NCBI GenBank assembly: GCA_004297225.1
Contig: SCUI01000007.1
Coordinates: 1 to 64,000 of the forward strand
Direction: 5' to 3'
From: Lysobacteraceae bacterium
GTDB lineage: Bacteria; Pseudomonadota; Gammaproteobacteria; Xanthomonadales; Xanthomonadaceae
Length of the DNA: 64,000 nt
The notes under the pieces were generated by a model. The model was not told the origin of the DNA. It saw only the letters and a list, made by a program, of their open reading frames with translations, and ran no database searches. The position numbers and the translations under genes were made by a program. Positions within the stretch are counted from its first letter, which is position 1, and each line of letters begins with the position of its first letter. Positions 1 through 8,419 of this stretch are shown piece after piece.

Positions 1-761
1 CGCCGCGAGCGCAGCAAGTCGACGCCGGCCACGCCCAGCCCGAGCACGGCCGCGGCCCGGACCGCCAGCGCCTGCTCGGCGGCCGAGGCCAGCACCGCCT
101 CGGCGCTGCCGCCGCGGTGCAGGTTGGCCCGGAACTCGCCGTCGGCGGCCTGCCGCCGGATGCTGGCGACCACCCGCCCGCCGACCACGAAGCAGCGCAG
201 GTCCGCGCCCGCGGCCTCGGCGACGAACTCCTGCACCAGGAAGTCGGCGTAGAGCCCGCGCAGCGCCTCGATCACCCCGTGCGACGCGGCCTGCTTCTCG
301 GTCAGCATCACCCCCGAGCCCTGGCTGCCCTGGTTGAGCTTGATGACGTGCGGCGGCGGACCGAGCAGCGACAACAGGTCGGCGGTGTCGTCCGGGTTGT
401 CGCCGAACACGGTCGCCGGCATGCCGATGCCCTCGGCGGCGAGCAGCTGGTGGGCACGCAGCTTGTCGCGCGCGCGCGCGATCGCGTCGGAGGGATTGGG
501 GGTATGGCTGCCCATCAACTCGAACTGGCGCAGCACCGCGGTGCCGTAGCGGGTGATCGAGGCGCCGATCCGCGGTACCACCGCGTCGTAGTCGCCGATC
601 GGCCGGCCCTTGTAGTGCATGGCGAAGCCGTCGGAGCGGATCCGCAGGTAGCAGCGCAAGGGGTCGAGCACGCGCACGCTGTGGCCGCGCTGGCGCGCGG
701 CCTCGACCAGGCGCCGGGTCGAGTAGAGCTTGGCGTTGCGCGAGAGGATCGCTAGCTTCAT
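1..761 (-). CDS. rimK: RimK-type ATP-grasp ligase, partial (C-terminus beyond left edge)
   Basis: The first 253 or so residues of a RimK-family ligase, which adds glutamate residues to the C-terminus of ribosomal protein S6 in E. coli; related members make polyglutamate or modify other acceptors. The start MKLAILSRN is typical of the family. RimK landmarks follow in order: the [20 protein letters not shown] segment, the [14 protein letters not shown] segment, [15 protein letters not shown] in the ATP-grasp nucleotide fold, then [16 protein letters not shown] and a basic loop before the window ends. The last part of the ATP-grasp domain is missing only because the window is cut. The gene lies just downstream of tRNA-Gly on the same strand, 15 bases away. 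Confidence 0.93.
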   Translation of the reverse strand, partial: MKLAILSRNAKLYSTRRLVEAARQRGHSVRVLDPLRCYLRIRSDGFAMHYKGRPIGDYDAVVPRIGASITRYGTAVLRQFELMGSHTPNPSDAIARARDKLRAHQLLAAEGIGMPATVFGDNPDDTADLLSLLGPPPHVIKLNQGSQGSGVMLTEKQAASHGVIEALRGLYADFLVQEFVAEAAGADLRCFVVGGRVVASIRRQAADGEFRANLHRGGSAEAVLASAAEQALAVRAAAVLGLGVAGVDLLRSR

Positions 762-776
762 CGGGCGCCGCGATGC

Positions 777-850
777 TGGAGCGGGTGAAGGGAATCGAAC
801 CCTCGTCAGTAGCTTGGGAAGCTACAGCTCTGCCATTGAGCTACACCCGC
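777..850 (-). tRNA. tRNA-Gly, anticodon CCC
   Basis: A 74-base tRNA read on the minus strand, with the 3' CCA encoded. The acceptor stem GCGGGTG pairs with CACCCGC, the D-arm is AGCTCAATGGCAGAGCT, and the anticodon stem GTAGC/GCTAC encloses the loop TTCCCAA, giving anticodon CCC (reads GGG). The T-arm GAGGGTTCGATTCCCTT is canonical and discriminator base U73 fits glycine. It closely resembles E. coli glyU. It lies between the autotransporter gene and rimK on the same strand. Confidence 0.97.
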
Positions 851-859
851 GATGCCGCG

Positions 860-889
860 ATTCTACCGGAGCTCAGAAGCGGTTGCCGA
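860..889 (-). promoter_or_regulatory. Possible sigma-70 promoter of tRNA-Gly
   Basis: On the minus strand, TAGAAT (860-865) sits nine bases before the mature tRNA 5' end, with TCGGCA (884-889) 18 bases further upstream. The -10 is good and the -35 is a 4/6 match. The -35 falls inside the last codons of the autotransporter gene, so the tRNA could be transcribed independently of it. Inference from motif and spacing only. Confidence 0.4.
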
Positions 890-2717
890 CGGTGACGAAG
901 ATCGTCGCGTCGTTGCCGCTGTCCTGGGCGAAGGTGGCGGTGGCGCCCACGTCCGCCTGCAGGCCCATCAGCTCGGTGCGGGCACCGATCAGCAGGGTGC
1001 CGTACTGGTCGTCGAACTCCAGCCCCGGCACCGCGTACTGCAGCGAACCCGGGATCGACTGGGCGCTGGCGAAGGCCTGCGCCGGCTCGTCCTCGAACTC
1101 GGTGTCCCAGGTCACGCGGGCATACGGCTGGATGCGGTCGGTGGGCTGGTAACGGAACTGCCAGCCGAAGCTGCCGATCAGCGAATCCAGGGACTGGTCC
1201 GGATAGGCGAGCGAGCTGGACAGCGCCGGGTCGCTCTCGGCGAAGCCGTCGATGTCGATCTGTTGCGACAACACCGAGAGCACGGGGCCATGGACGAATG
1301 CGCCGTCGCCGAAGTCGAAGCCGGCGCTGGCGCCGATGCTCAGGTTGCTGCCGTCGGCCGAACCGGTGTGCACGCGCGTGGCCTGGCCCAGCTGCACTTC
1401 GCGATCGGTGTCGAAGCCCAGCCACGAATAGCTCAGCTGGCCATTCGCCCAGAGCTGGCCGGAACGCCAGCCGGCATAGCCGCCGAGGCTGGCGTCGGTC
1501 TGGTCGAAACTGCCGCGGCGCAGGCCCCAGTCCATCGACTGGCTGCCGTAGCCGGCGAACGCGCCGTAGACGAGGTTGCCACTGGTCCAGTCGAGGCCGA
1601 AGGTCAGGGTCGGACCCATGCCGTCATACAGGTTGCCCTTGCCGTAGCGCTGCGAGTCGGCGCGCACGTCGGCCCACCAGCGCATGCCGTTGCCCTCGGC
1701 CGGCGCCGCCAGCCGCGCATCCACGCGACCGGCGCGGGCGCGGCCCACGACCGCCTCGGAATGCGGCAGCACGGCGATCTGGCGCGGGCCTTCGATCATC
1801 GACACGGCGAGCTGCGCCATCAGCGCATGGGTGGCGGTGGTCGGGTGCACGCCATCGGCGAACATCCAGGCGTTGCCGGCGTCCGGCGAACGCAGCGAAG
1901 CCGGGTTGCAGAACAGCGCGCTGTCGCCGGCCGGTGCCGGCTGGGTGAGGCAGGCCGGCGTGGTGACGTTGCTGAAGCCGTACAGGCCCGGGTTGGCGAC
2001 CACTTCCTGCAGCAGGTGGAAGGTGTCCACCGGGATCACGCTCAGTCCCTGCGCGGCCAGTGCGCCGAACAGCGCCTGGTTGTAGGCGTCGGCCAGCGCG
2101 GTGCCCTGCGCCATGCCCGCCGCGCCGCCGGCACGCGAGGCCGGGGTCAGGCCGATGTCGGGCAGGTTGGCGACCAGCACGTACTGCGCGCCCGCGCCCT
2201 TGAGCGCGCCGATGATGCCGACCTCCGCGGCGACGGCGCCGCTGATGATCTGCTGCGCCTGGGCCGGGTTGGCCTGCACCGCGAACAGGTCGTTGGCGCC
2301 GCCCCACACCGAGTACAAGGCGTCCGGATCGGCCTTGCCGTTGTTCGCGGCCAGGTAGGCGTTCACCTGCGTGGCCAGCGACGGGATCGGGCCCAGTCCG
2401 CCTGAGGTGTCGACGCCGGTGCGGGCGCCCCCGACTGCGTAGTTGTCACCGCCCTGGTTGTCGCTCACCGCGTTGGTGCCGTAGTAGTCGGCGAGGTATT
2501 CGGACCAGACCAGGCCCGGATTGGTGGTGAAGCGGCCGATCAGCGCGCCATTCGGGCCGATCAACTGGATCAGCGCCGGCCGGAAATGGCCGCTGTCGGT
2601 GAGGCTGTCGCCGAAGAACACCGTCTGCGAAAACGGCGAGTCCTGGGCCAGGGCGGGCATGGCGGCCAGCGCCAGCGCGGCGGCCAGGAGAGTGCGAAGC
2701 GGCTTGCGGGACGACAT
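873..2717 (-). CDS. Autotransporter esterase, GDSL/SGNH family (EstA-like)
   Basis: A 614-residue secreted esterase/lipase predicted to be anchored in the outer membrane. A signal peptide (residues 1-24, cleavage after ALA before Gln25) is followed by SGNH block I, GDSLTDSG, with nucleophile Ser38. GGAND lies mid-domain, and the Asp288/His291 pair sits in DGVHPTTATH. From about residue 340 to the end the sequence alternates aromatic and polar residues like an autotransporter beta-barrel, and it ends in Phe (VTVGNRF) as expected for BAM recognition. The start at 2717 is preceded by GGAG at proper spacing and directly yields the signal peptide; an in-frame upstream ATG would add a non-signal tail. 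The substrate is unknown; family members cleave short-chain or lipid esters at the cell surface. Confidence 0.93.
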   Translation of the reverse strand: MSSRKPLRTLLAAALALAAMPALAQDSPFSQTVFFGDSLTDSGHFRPALIQLIGPNGALIGRFTTNPGLVWSEYLADYYGTNAVSDNQGGDNYAVGGARTGVDTSGGLGPIPSLATQVNAYLAANNGKADPDALYSVWGGANDLFAVQANPAQAQQIISGAVAAEVGIIGALKGAGAQYVLVANLPDIGLTPASRAGGAAGMAQGTALADAYNQALFGALAAQGLSVIPVDTFHLLQEVVANPGLYGFSNVTTPACLTQPAPAGDSALFCNPASLRSPDAGNAWMFADGVHPTTATHALMAQLAVSMIEGPRQIAVLPHSEAVVGRARAGRVDARLAAPAEGNGMRWWADVRADSQRYGKGNLYDGMGPTLTFGLDWTSGNLVYGAFAGYGSQSMDWGLRRGSFDQTDASLGGYAGWRSGQLWANGQLSYSWLGFDTDREVQLGQATRVHTGSADGSNLSIGASAGFDFGDGAFVHGPVLSVLSQQIDIDGFAESDPALSSSLAYPDQSLDSLIGSFGWQFRYQPTDRIQPYARVTWDTEFEDEPAQAFASAQSIPGSLQYAVPGLEFDDQYGTLLIGARTELMGLQADVGATATFAQDSGNDATIFVTVGNRF

Positions 2718-2821
2718 GCGGATCTCCGGTGTCTGGGGTGTCGGGCCGGCGGATACGCCGCCGGATGGTGCCGATCCTTTCACGGCTGGAGACCGGGACG
2801 CAAGGCGGCGACAATGGCGCC

Positions 2822-3034
2822 ATGGAAGGAACGATCGTGATCCGCCTCAATGGCGCCAGCCAGGTCCTGGCCGGCGCCCGCACCGTCGCCGCGCTGCTGG
2901 AGACCGCCGGTCATGGCGGCCGCCGCGTCGCGGTCGAAGTCAACGGCGAGATCGTGCCGCGCAGCCGCCACGACGCGCACCTGCTGCACGACGGCGACAC
3001 CGTGGAGATCGTGCAGGCCCTGGGCGGCGGCTGA
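2822..3034 (+). CDS. thiS: Sulfur carrier protein ThiS
   Basis: A 70-residue ubiquitin-like protein ending in Gly-Gly-Gly, whose C-terminal glycine is adenylated and thiocarboxylated to deliver sulfur for the thiazole ring of thiamine. Visible family traits are the IRLNGASQVLAGARTVAALL start, VAVEVNGEIVPR and HLLHDGDTVEIVQALGGG. A GTG at 2837 would give a 65-residue protein beginning at the usual MIRLNG, so the exact start is unsettled. It lies 16 bases upstream of thiG, and the two are surely cotranscribed. I see no TPP riboswitch in the 104 bases before the gene. Confidence 0.93.
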   Translation: MEGTIVIRLNGASQVLAGARTVAALLETAGHGGRRVAVEVNGEIVPRSRHDAHLLHDGDTVEIVQALGGG

Positions 3035-3050
3035 GCGCTAGAATCACGGG

Positions 3051-3854
3051 ATGGACGACCGTTCCCCCCAAGCCGCCGGCGATGCCCTGGTCATCGCCGG
3101 CAAGCGCTACCGTTCCCGCCTGTTGACCGGCACCGGCAAGTTCAAGGACCTGGAAGAAACCCGCCTGGCGACCGAGGCCGCAGCCTCGGAAATCGTCACC
3201 GTGGCGATCCGGCGCAGCAACATCGGGCAGGACCCCGACCAGCCGAATTTGCTCGACGTGCTGCCGCCGGAGCGCTACACGATCCTGCCCAACACCGCCG
3301 GCTGCTACAGCGCCGAGGAAGCGGTGCGCACCTGCCGGCTGGCGCGCGAACTGCTCGACGGACATTCCCTGGTCAAGCTCGAGGTGCTCGGCGACCGCAA
3401 GACCCTGTTCCCGGACGTGGTGCAGACCCTGGCCGCGGCCGAAACCCTGGTCGCCGACGGTTTCCAGGTCATGGTCTACACCAGCGACGACCCGATCCTG
3501 TGCAAGCGGCTGGAAGAACTCGGCTGCGTCGCGGTGATGCCGCTGGCGGCGCCGATCGGCTCCGGGCTCGGCATCCAGAACCGCTACAACCTGATGGAAA
3601 TCGTCGAGAACGCGACGGTGCCGATCATCGTGGACGCCGGCGTCGGCACGGCTTCCGACGCCGCGATCGCGATGGAACTCGGTTGCGACGGGGTGCTGAT
3701 GAACACCGCCATCGCCGGCGCCCGCGAACCGGTGCGGATGGCGCGGGCGATGCGCCTCGCCATCGAAGCCGGCCGCGAGGCCTTCCTCGCCGGCCGCATC
3801 CCGCGCAAGCGCTATGCCAGCGCCTCCTCGCCGATCGAGGGCCTGGTCGGTTGA
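3051..3854 (+). CDS. thiG: Thiazole synthase ThiG
   Basis: A 267-residue TIM-barrel enzyme that condenses deoxyxylulose phosphate, dehydroglycine and ThiS thiocarboxylate into the thiazole phosphate carboxylate. The Schiff-base lysine is Lys109 in VKLEVLGD. Other conserved pieces are LLTGTGKF near the N-terminus, [30 protein letters not shown] and [20 protein letters not shown], the last forming the phosphate-binding end. The start follows thiS by 16 bases; the stop overlaps the trmB TTG start by four bases. Cytoplasmic. Confidence 0.97.
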   Translation: MDDRSPQAAGDALVIAGKRYRSRLLTGTGKFKDLEETRLATEAAASEIVTVAIRRSNIGQDPDQPNLLDVLPPERYTILPNTAGCYSAEEAVRTCRLARELLDGHSLVKLEVLGDRKTLFPDVVQTLAAAETLVADGFQVMVYTSDDPILCKRLEELGCVAVMPLAAPIGSGLGIQNRYNLMEIVENATVPIIVDAGVGTASDAAIAMELGCDGVLMNTAIAGAREPVRMARAMRLAIEAGREAFLAGRIPRKRYASASSPIEGLVG

Positions 3855-4561
3855 AGGTACCGCCCAAGCCCTTCACGATCGAGGAAGGGCAGCGCCGGGT
3901 GCGCAGTTTCGTGTTGCGGCAGGGGCGATTCACCCCGGCCCAGCAGCGCGCGTTCGACGAGTTGTGGCCGCGCTACGGCCTTGATTTCAGCGGCCGGCCG
4001 CGCGACTTCGACGCCGCGTTCGGGCGCCACGCGCCGCGGGTGCTGGAAATCGGCTTCGGCAACGGCGAGGCGCTGCGTTTTTCCGCGGCGCGCGACCCGG
4101 CGCGCGACCACGTCGGCATCGAAGTGCACGCGCCCGGGGTCGGCCGCCTGCTCAACGCATTGGCCGCGGACGGCATCGCCAATGTCCGCATCTACCACCA
4201 CGACGCGGTGGAAGTGCTGGAACGCGAGGTCGGCGACGCCAGCCTCGACGAAATCCGCATCTACTTCCCCGATCCATGGCACAAGAAGCGCCACCACAAG
4301 CGCCGCCTGCTGAACCCCGCCTTTGCCGCGTTGCTGGTGCGCAAGCTGGCCCCGGGCGGTCGCTTGCACCTCGCCACCGATTGGCACGACTATGCGGAGC
4401 AGATGTGGGACGTGCTGGAGGCCACGCCGGGCCTGCGCAACCGGGCCGGGGCGCGCGGGCAGGTGCCGCGACCGGACTGGCGGCCGCAGACCCACTTCGA
4501 GAGCCGCGGCCAACGGCTCGGCCATGGTGTCTGGGATCTGCTGTACGACAAGCCTGCATGA
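3851..4561 (+). CDS. trmB: tRNA (guanine-N7-)-methyltransferase TrmB
   Basis: A class I SAM methyltransferase that makes m7G46 in the tRNA variable loop. Starting from TTG at 3851 (overlapping thiG as TTGA) it is 236 residues, the usual family length; no ATG lies near the conserved N-terminus KPFTIEEG. Motifs are [14 protein letters not shown] (SAM loop), [13 protein letters not shown] and the TrmB signature [19 protein letters not shown], followed by [11 protein letters not shown]. The C-terminus [19 protein letters not shown] is characteristic. Translational coupling to thiG is likely; a functional link to thiamine synthesis is not implied. Confidence 0.95.
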   Translation: MKVPPKPFTIEEGQRRVRSFVLRQGRFTPAQQRAFDELWPRYGLDFSGRPRDFDAAFGRHAPRVLEIGFGNGEALRFSAARDPARDHVGIEVHAPGVGRLLNALAADGIANVRIYHHDAVEVLEREVGDASLDEIRIYFPDPWHKKRHHKRRLLNPAFAALLVRKLAPGGRLHLATDWHDYAEQMWDVLEATPGLRNRAGARGQVPRPDWRPQTHFESRGQRLGHGVWDLLYDKPA

Positions 4562-4596
4562 CGGGACGCAAGCACAAGGACTAGGACCGGGAACTG

Positions 4597-6435
4597 GTGG
4601 ACACCGCGCTGACGCTCACGCCCGACATGAAACTGGTGCTCGGGCTGGTCGGCCTCACCATGGTCCTGTTCGTGTTCGAGCGCATCCGCGCCGACGTCGT
4701 CGCCCTGGCGATCCTGGTGCTGCTGGGACTCACCGGCCTGGTCGCGCCCGAGGACCTGTTCGACGGCTTTTCCGGCAACGCGGTGATCAGCGTGATGGCG
4801 ACGATGATCCTGGGCGCCGGCCTCGACCGCACCGGCGCGCTCAACCGCCTCGCCGGCTGGCTGCTGCGGCGCGCGCACGGCATCGAGCAACGCCTGCTGC
4901 TGCTGACCACCGCGGTGGCCGGCATCAATTCCTCGGTGATGCAGAACCCGTCGGTGCTCGCACTCTACTTGCCTGTCGCCTCGCGCCTGTCCTCGCGCAC
5001 CGGCGTGGCGCTGTCGCGGATGCTGCTGCCGCTGGCCGCGGCGATCGTGATGGGCGGCTCGCTGACCATGGTCGGCAACTCGCCGCTGATCCTGCTCAAC
5101 GACCTGATGGTCTCGGCCAACGCCAACCTGCCCTCAGGCGTCGCCACCCTGGAACCGCTGGCCATGTTCGCGCCGTTGCCGATCGGCCTCGCGTTGCTGG
5201 GCGCATCGCTGCTGTACTTCCGTTTCTTCGGCGACCGGCTGCTGGCCGACGACACCGACAAGGGCGTGACCCCGGCGCGCACCCAGAGCTATTTCGCCAA
5301 CACCTACGGCATCGAGGGCGAGGTGTTCGAGTTGACCGTCGGCGCCGACAGTCCGCTGGTCGGCATGGCGGTCGGCGAGGCGGAAACGCTGCATGGCGCG
5401 CCGCTGCTGCTGGCGCTGAAGACCGGCAACGAGTCGCGCCTGGCGCCTCCTGGCGAGGCCCGCATCTGGGTCGGCAGCGTGCTCGGCGTGATGGGTGGCA
5501 AGCAGGAGGTCTCCGACTTCGCCCAGAACAACTTCCTGCGCCTGTCCTCGCGCCTGCGCGAGTTCGGCGACCTGTTCAACCCCAGCCGCGCGGGCATTTC
5601 CGAAGCCGTGGTGCCGCCGACCTCCAGGTACATCGGCAAGACGGCGCGCGAGCTGCAACTGCGCAAGCAGATGGGCCTGAGCCTGCTGGCGGTGAATCGC
5701 GACAAGGTGGTGCACAACGACAACGTGCGTGAACTGGCCCTGCGCGCGGGCGACATGCTGGTGCTGCACAGCATCTGGACCGACCTGTCGGACGCGTCGA
5801 AGGGTCGCGATTTCGTCGTGGTCACCGACTATCCCAAGGGCGAGCAGCGCCCGCACAAGTTCCGGATCGCGATGGTGATCTTCGCGATCACCATGCTGAT
5901 CGCGCTGTCGTCGCGGATCCCCGCCTCGATCGCGTTGATGACCGGCGTCGCCGGCATGCTGGTCACCGGCGTGCTGAAGATGGACGAGGCGTACGCGGCG
6001 ATCAACTGGAAGACCGTGTTCCTGATGGCCTGCCTCATCCCGCTGGGCTGGGCGATGGATTCCAGCGGCGCCGCAGCGTGGATCGCGGGGCACACCATCG
6101 AACGGCTGCCCGAGGGACTGCCGCTGTGGGTGATCGAGGTGATGGTCGGCCTGCTCACCACCGCCTTCGCGCTGGTGATCAGCCAGGTTGGCGCGACCAT
6201 CGTGATGGTGCCGATGGCGATCAACGTCGCATTGGCCGCTGGCGGCGACCCTACGGTGTTCGCGCTGGTCACCGCACTGGCGGCCTCGAACAACCTGATG
6301 ACGCCGTCCAATCCGGTGATGTCGATGATCACCGGACCGGGCGGCTACACGCCGCGCGACATGTGGCGCGCCGGCGCGCCATTGGCGCTGGCCTGCATCG
6401 TGATCCAGGTGGCCGCGGTCAACCTCCTGTTCTGA
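4597..6435 (+). CDS. SLC13/DASS-type permease with two TrkA-C domains
   Basis: A 612-residue inner-membrane transporter of the ArsB/NhaD/SLC13 fold. Hydrophobic helices fill residues 10-205 and about 425-612; between them a soluble region (about 225-410) holds two RCK/TrkA-C-like modules that in this family bind ligands. Helical hairpin motifs include INSSVMQNPSV and MGGSLTMVGNSPL in the first half and ASNNLMTPSNPVMSM in the second, which form the cation and anion site in relatives. Substrates in the family are sulfate, dicarboxylates or other anions; the sequence does not say which. GTG at 4597 follows an AGGA-rich stretch; an ATG 30 bases later is the alternative. It follows trmB by 35 bases and probably shares its transcript. 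Confidence 0.87.
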   Translation: MDTALTLTPDMKLVLGLVGLTMVLFVFERIRADVVALAILVLLGLTGLVAPEDLFDGFSGNAVISVMATMILGAGLDRTGALNRLAGWLLRRAHGIEQRLLLLTTAVAGINSSVMQNPSVLALYLPVASRLSSRTGVALSRMLLPLAAAIVMGGSLTMVGNSPLILLNDLMVSANANLPSGVATLEPLAMFAPLPIGLALLGASLLYFRFFGDRLLADDTDKGVTPARTQSYFANTYGIEGEVFELTVGADSPLVGMAVGEAETLHGAPLLLALKTGNESRLAPPGEARIWVGSVLGVMGGKQEVSDFAQNNFLRLSSRLREFGDLFNPSRAGISEAVVPPTSRYIGKTARELQLRKQMGLSLLAVNRDKVVHNDNVRELALRAGDMLVLHSIWTDLSDASKGRDFVVVTDYPKGEQRPHKFRIAMVIFAITMLIALSSRIPASIALMTGVAGMLVTGVLKMDEAYAAINWKTVFLMACLIPLGWAMDSSGAAAWIAGHTIERLPEGLPLWVIEVMVGLLTTAFALVISQVGATIVMVPMAINVALAAGGDPTVFALVTALAASNNLMTPSNPVMSMITGPGGYTPRDMWRAGAPLALACIVIQVAAVNLLF

Positions 6436-6820
6436 GCGCCGCGGTTCCGAGCGCATCCGCCGACAGGCGCACCACGCCGTCGCGCACTTCCACCGCCACG
6501 GCACTCAGGGACTGTCCGCGGCACGGTCCGCCGACGCACAATCCTTCGCTCAACTCGAAGGTCGCGCCGTGCACCGCGCAGACCAGCAGCCCGTCTTTCG
6601 TGCGCAGGAATTCGCCCGGCGCCCAGTCCAGGCGCCGCCCCGCATGCGGGCAGATGTTGAGCCAGGCGCGCACGGCGTCGCCGTCGCGGTGCACGATCAG
6701 CGATTCCAGCGCTCCATCCACGCAGGCTTCGGCTTCGGCGAGGCCGCCGTCGGCCAGGCCCGCCCAGTCCAGCAGCGAAGACGCGGAGGCGTCCTGGCAC
6801 TCGTTTAACGAACTTCTCAC
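6419..6820 (-). CDS. Small Rieske [2Fe-2S] protein
   Basis: About 133 residues with both halves of a Rieske cluster-binding site: Cys-Pro-His in CPHAGRRLDW and Cys-x-x-His in CAVHGATFEL, placed as in NirD/ferredoxin-type Rieske proteins. There is no signal peptide or membrane helix, so it is probably a soluble cytoplasmic electron carrier or a ferredoxin subunit of an oxygenase, although no oxygenase gene is nearby. The start is uncertain: no ATG lies near the conserved core, and the GTG at 6820 preceded by a GAGG-rich stretch is the best candidate. Its 3' end overlaps the convergent permease gene by 17 bases. Confidence 0.82.
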   Translation of the reverse strand: MRSSLNECQDASASSLLDWAGLADGGLAEAEACVDGALESLIVHRDGDAVRAWLNICPHAGRRLDWAPGEFLRTKDGLLVCAVHGATFELSEGLCVGGPCRGQSLSAVAVEVRDGVVRLSADALGTAALRTGG

Positions 6821-6892
6821 AACCCCGGCCTCGCCTCGCACGATACTGCCTGCCCGGCTCGCGCCGATTGTCTCACGCCGAGAGTTCCAACG

Positions 6893-7162
6893 ATGTCCGC
6901 ACTGCACTTCCGCATCGACCGCAATGCCTTCCGCGACGCATTCGCGCCGCCGCGCCGCCCGCGCAATCCGTTGCTGCGGATCGCCGCCGGGCTGCTCGGC
7001 ATCGCGCTGCTGGCGGTGATGGTGTTCGTCAGCGTGTTCGTCGGTGCGGCGATGATCGTCGTCGGACTGGTGTACCGTTTCTGGAAGCGGCGCGGGCAGC
7101 CGGTCGCTCGTGCCTCCCGCGTGGTCGAGGGCGAATTCCGCGTGGTCGGCAAGCCGACCTGA
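6893..7162 (+). CDS. Small membrane protein of unknown function
   Basis: 89 residues. A basic, proline-rich N-terminus (about 1-28) is followed by one long or two closely spaced hydrophobic segments (about 29-60: LLRIAAGLLGIALLAVMVF and VGAAMIVVGLVYRFW), then a positively charged cytoplasmic-looking tail with ASRVVEGEFRVV. The positive-inside pattern suggests an inner-membrane protein. It is divergent from the Rieske gene with 72 bases between the starts, and is followed 22 bases later by the FAH hydrolase gene, so the two may be cotranscribed. No function recognised. Confidence 0.7.
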   Translation: MSALHFRIDRNAFRDAFAPPRRPRNPLLRIAAGLLGIALLAVMVFVSVFVGAAMIVVGLVYRFWKRRGQPVARASRVVEGEFRVVGKPT

Positions 7163-7184
7163 GCCGGCAACCGGAAGCATCCCG

Positions 7185-7895
7185 ATGCAGGACGTGATCA
7201 CGGCCGCACCCGTCGCGCGCGTGCCCGTGCGCGACGGCGCCGGCGGCAGCTTCCCGGTGCACCGCATCTATTGCGTCGGCCGCAACTTCGCCGACCACGC
7301 GCGCGAAATGGGCGCCGCACCCGCCAACCCCGCAGCGCGCGGCCGCCCGGTGTTCTTCCTCAAGCCGGCCGATGCGGTGGTGACCGACGGCCAGGTGCCG
7401 TATCCGCCTGCCACGTGCGAGCTGCACCATGAAGTGGAGCTGGTGGTCGCCCTCGGCCGCGACGCCCCGGCGGGCGAACTCGCGGTGGAGGACGCGCAGG
7501 GGCTGGTGTTCGGCTACGGCGTGGGCCTGGACCTCACCCGGCGCGACCTGCAGGCGGAGGCCAAGGCGAAGGGACTGCCCTGGGACATCGGCAAGGGCTT
7601 CGATGCCAGCGCGCCGGTCAGCGCGATCGTGCCGGTCGCCGAGGCCGGCGCGCTCGAGCACCGCACGCTGACGCTGGAGGTCGACGGGGAACGGCGCCAG
7701 CACGGCGCCCTGCGCGACCTGGTCTGGGACGTCCCGTCGATCCTGCACGAACTGTCGAAGTTGTACCGGCTGCGCGCCGGCGACCTGGTATTCATGGGTA
7801 CGCCGGCCGGCGTCGGCCCGCTGCAACCCGGCGACCGCTTCCGCGCCAGCCTCGACGGCATCGTCGAGGTGCAGGGTCGCGTGCTTCCGCGCTAG
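7185..7895 (+). CDS. Fumarylacetoacetate hydrolase (FAH) family protein
   Basis: 236 residues of the single-domain FAH superfamily, metal-dependent hydrolases, decarboxylases or isomerases acting on beta-diketo acids (acylpyruvases, oxaloacetate decarboxylases, homoprotocatechuate enzymes). Seen: IYCVGRNFADHAREMG near the start, FFLKPADAVV, the acidic metal-binding stretch CELHHEVELVVALG, GYGVGLDLTRRDLQ, and the C-terminal VFMGTPAGVGPLQPGD. GGAAG precedes the ATG at 7185. The short form is like YcgM/acylpyruvase, but the exact substrate cannot be assigned. Confidence 0.88.
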   Translation: MQDVITAAPVARVPVRDGAGGSFPVHRIYCVGRNFADHAREMGAAPANPAARGRPVFFLKPADAVVTDGQVPYPPATCELHHEVELVVALGRDAPAGELAVEDAQGLVFGYGVGLDLTRRDLQAEAKAKGLPWDIGKGFDASAPVSAIVPVAEAGALEHRTLTLEVDGERRQHGALRDLVWDVPSILHELSKLYRLRAGDLVFMGTPAGVGPLQPGDRFRASLDGIVEVQGRVLPR

Positions 7896-7930
7896 TCTCG
7901 CGGCAGGGGCAGCACCAGGAGGAGCCTTCG

Positions 7931-8347
7931 ATGGGGATGGTCGCCGAGTTCAAGGAATTCATCGCCCGCGGCAACGTGGTCGACCTCGCGGTGGGCGTGG
8001 TGATCGGTGCCGCCTTCGGCAAGATCGTCAGCGCCCTGGTGGACGGCATCATCATGCCGTTGGTCGGCGTCGCGCTCGGCGGTGCCAGCGTCGCGGACTG
8101 GAAGTACGTGCTGCGCCCGGAGACGGTCGATGCGACCGGCGCGACCGTGGCGGAAGTGGCGATCGGCTGGGGCCTGCTGCTGCAGGCGATGCTCGATTTC
8201 GTGCTGGTGGCGGCCGCGATCTTCCTGCTGCTGCGCGGCTACAACCGCCTCCGCCGCCCGGTCGAAGCCGCGCCCGCGGCGCCACCGGAGGAAGTGCTGC
8301 TGCTGCGCGAGATCCGCGACAGCCTGCGCTCGCACCCCGGGGCGTGA
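7931..8347 (+). CDS. mscL: Large-conductance mechanosensitive channel MscL
   Basis: 138 residues with the full MscL pattern: N-terminal amphipathic helix MVAEFKEFIARGNVVDLAVG, TM1 with VVIGAAFGKIVSALVDGIIMPL, a periplasmic loop containing DWKYVLRP, TM2 GLLLQAMLDFVLVAAAIFLLL, and a C-terminal helix EEVLLLREIRDSLR. It is a homopentameric emergency valve in the inner membrane that opens on hypo-osmotic shock. AGGAGG lies just before the ATG. It stands between the FAH-family gene and the M28 peptidase gene, all on the plus strand. Confidence 0.97.
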   Translation: MGMVAEFKEFIARGNVVDLAVGVVIGAAFGKIVSALVDGIIMPLVGVALGGASVADWKYVLRPETVDATGATVAEVAIGWGLLLQAMLDFVLVAAAIFLLLRGYNRLRRPVEAAPAAPPEEVLLLREIRDSLRSHPGA

Positions 8348-8419
8348 CTTGAGGCACAGCGGTGGCGGGGGTGGCGGTTGCTACCCTCATCGCTTCGTCC
8401 TGCCGCCCGGAGACCCTGC

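Noticed and set aside
2718-2821. TPP riboswitch expected before thiS
   Set aside because: No recognisable THI-box elements in this 104-base intergenic stretch.
6419-7267. Longer version of the Rieske protein reaching to 7267
   Set aside because: It would run antisense through two plus-strand genes, and the added part has shadow-like composition; a GTG at 6820 gives a sensible small Rieske protein.
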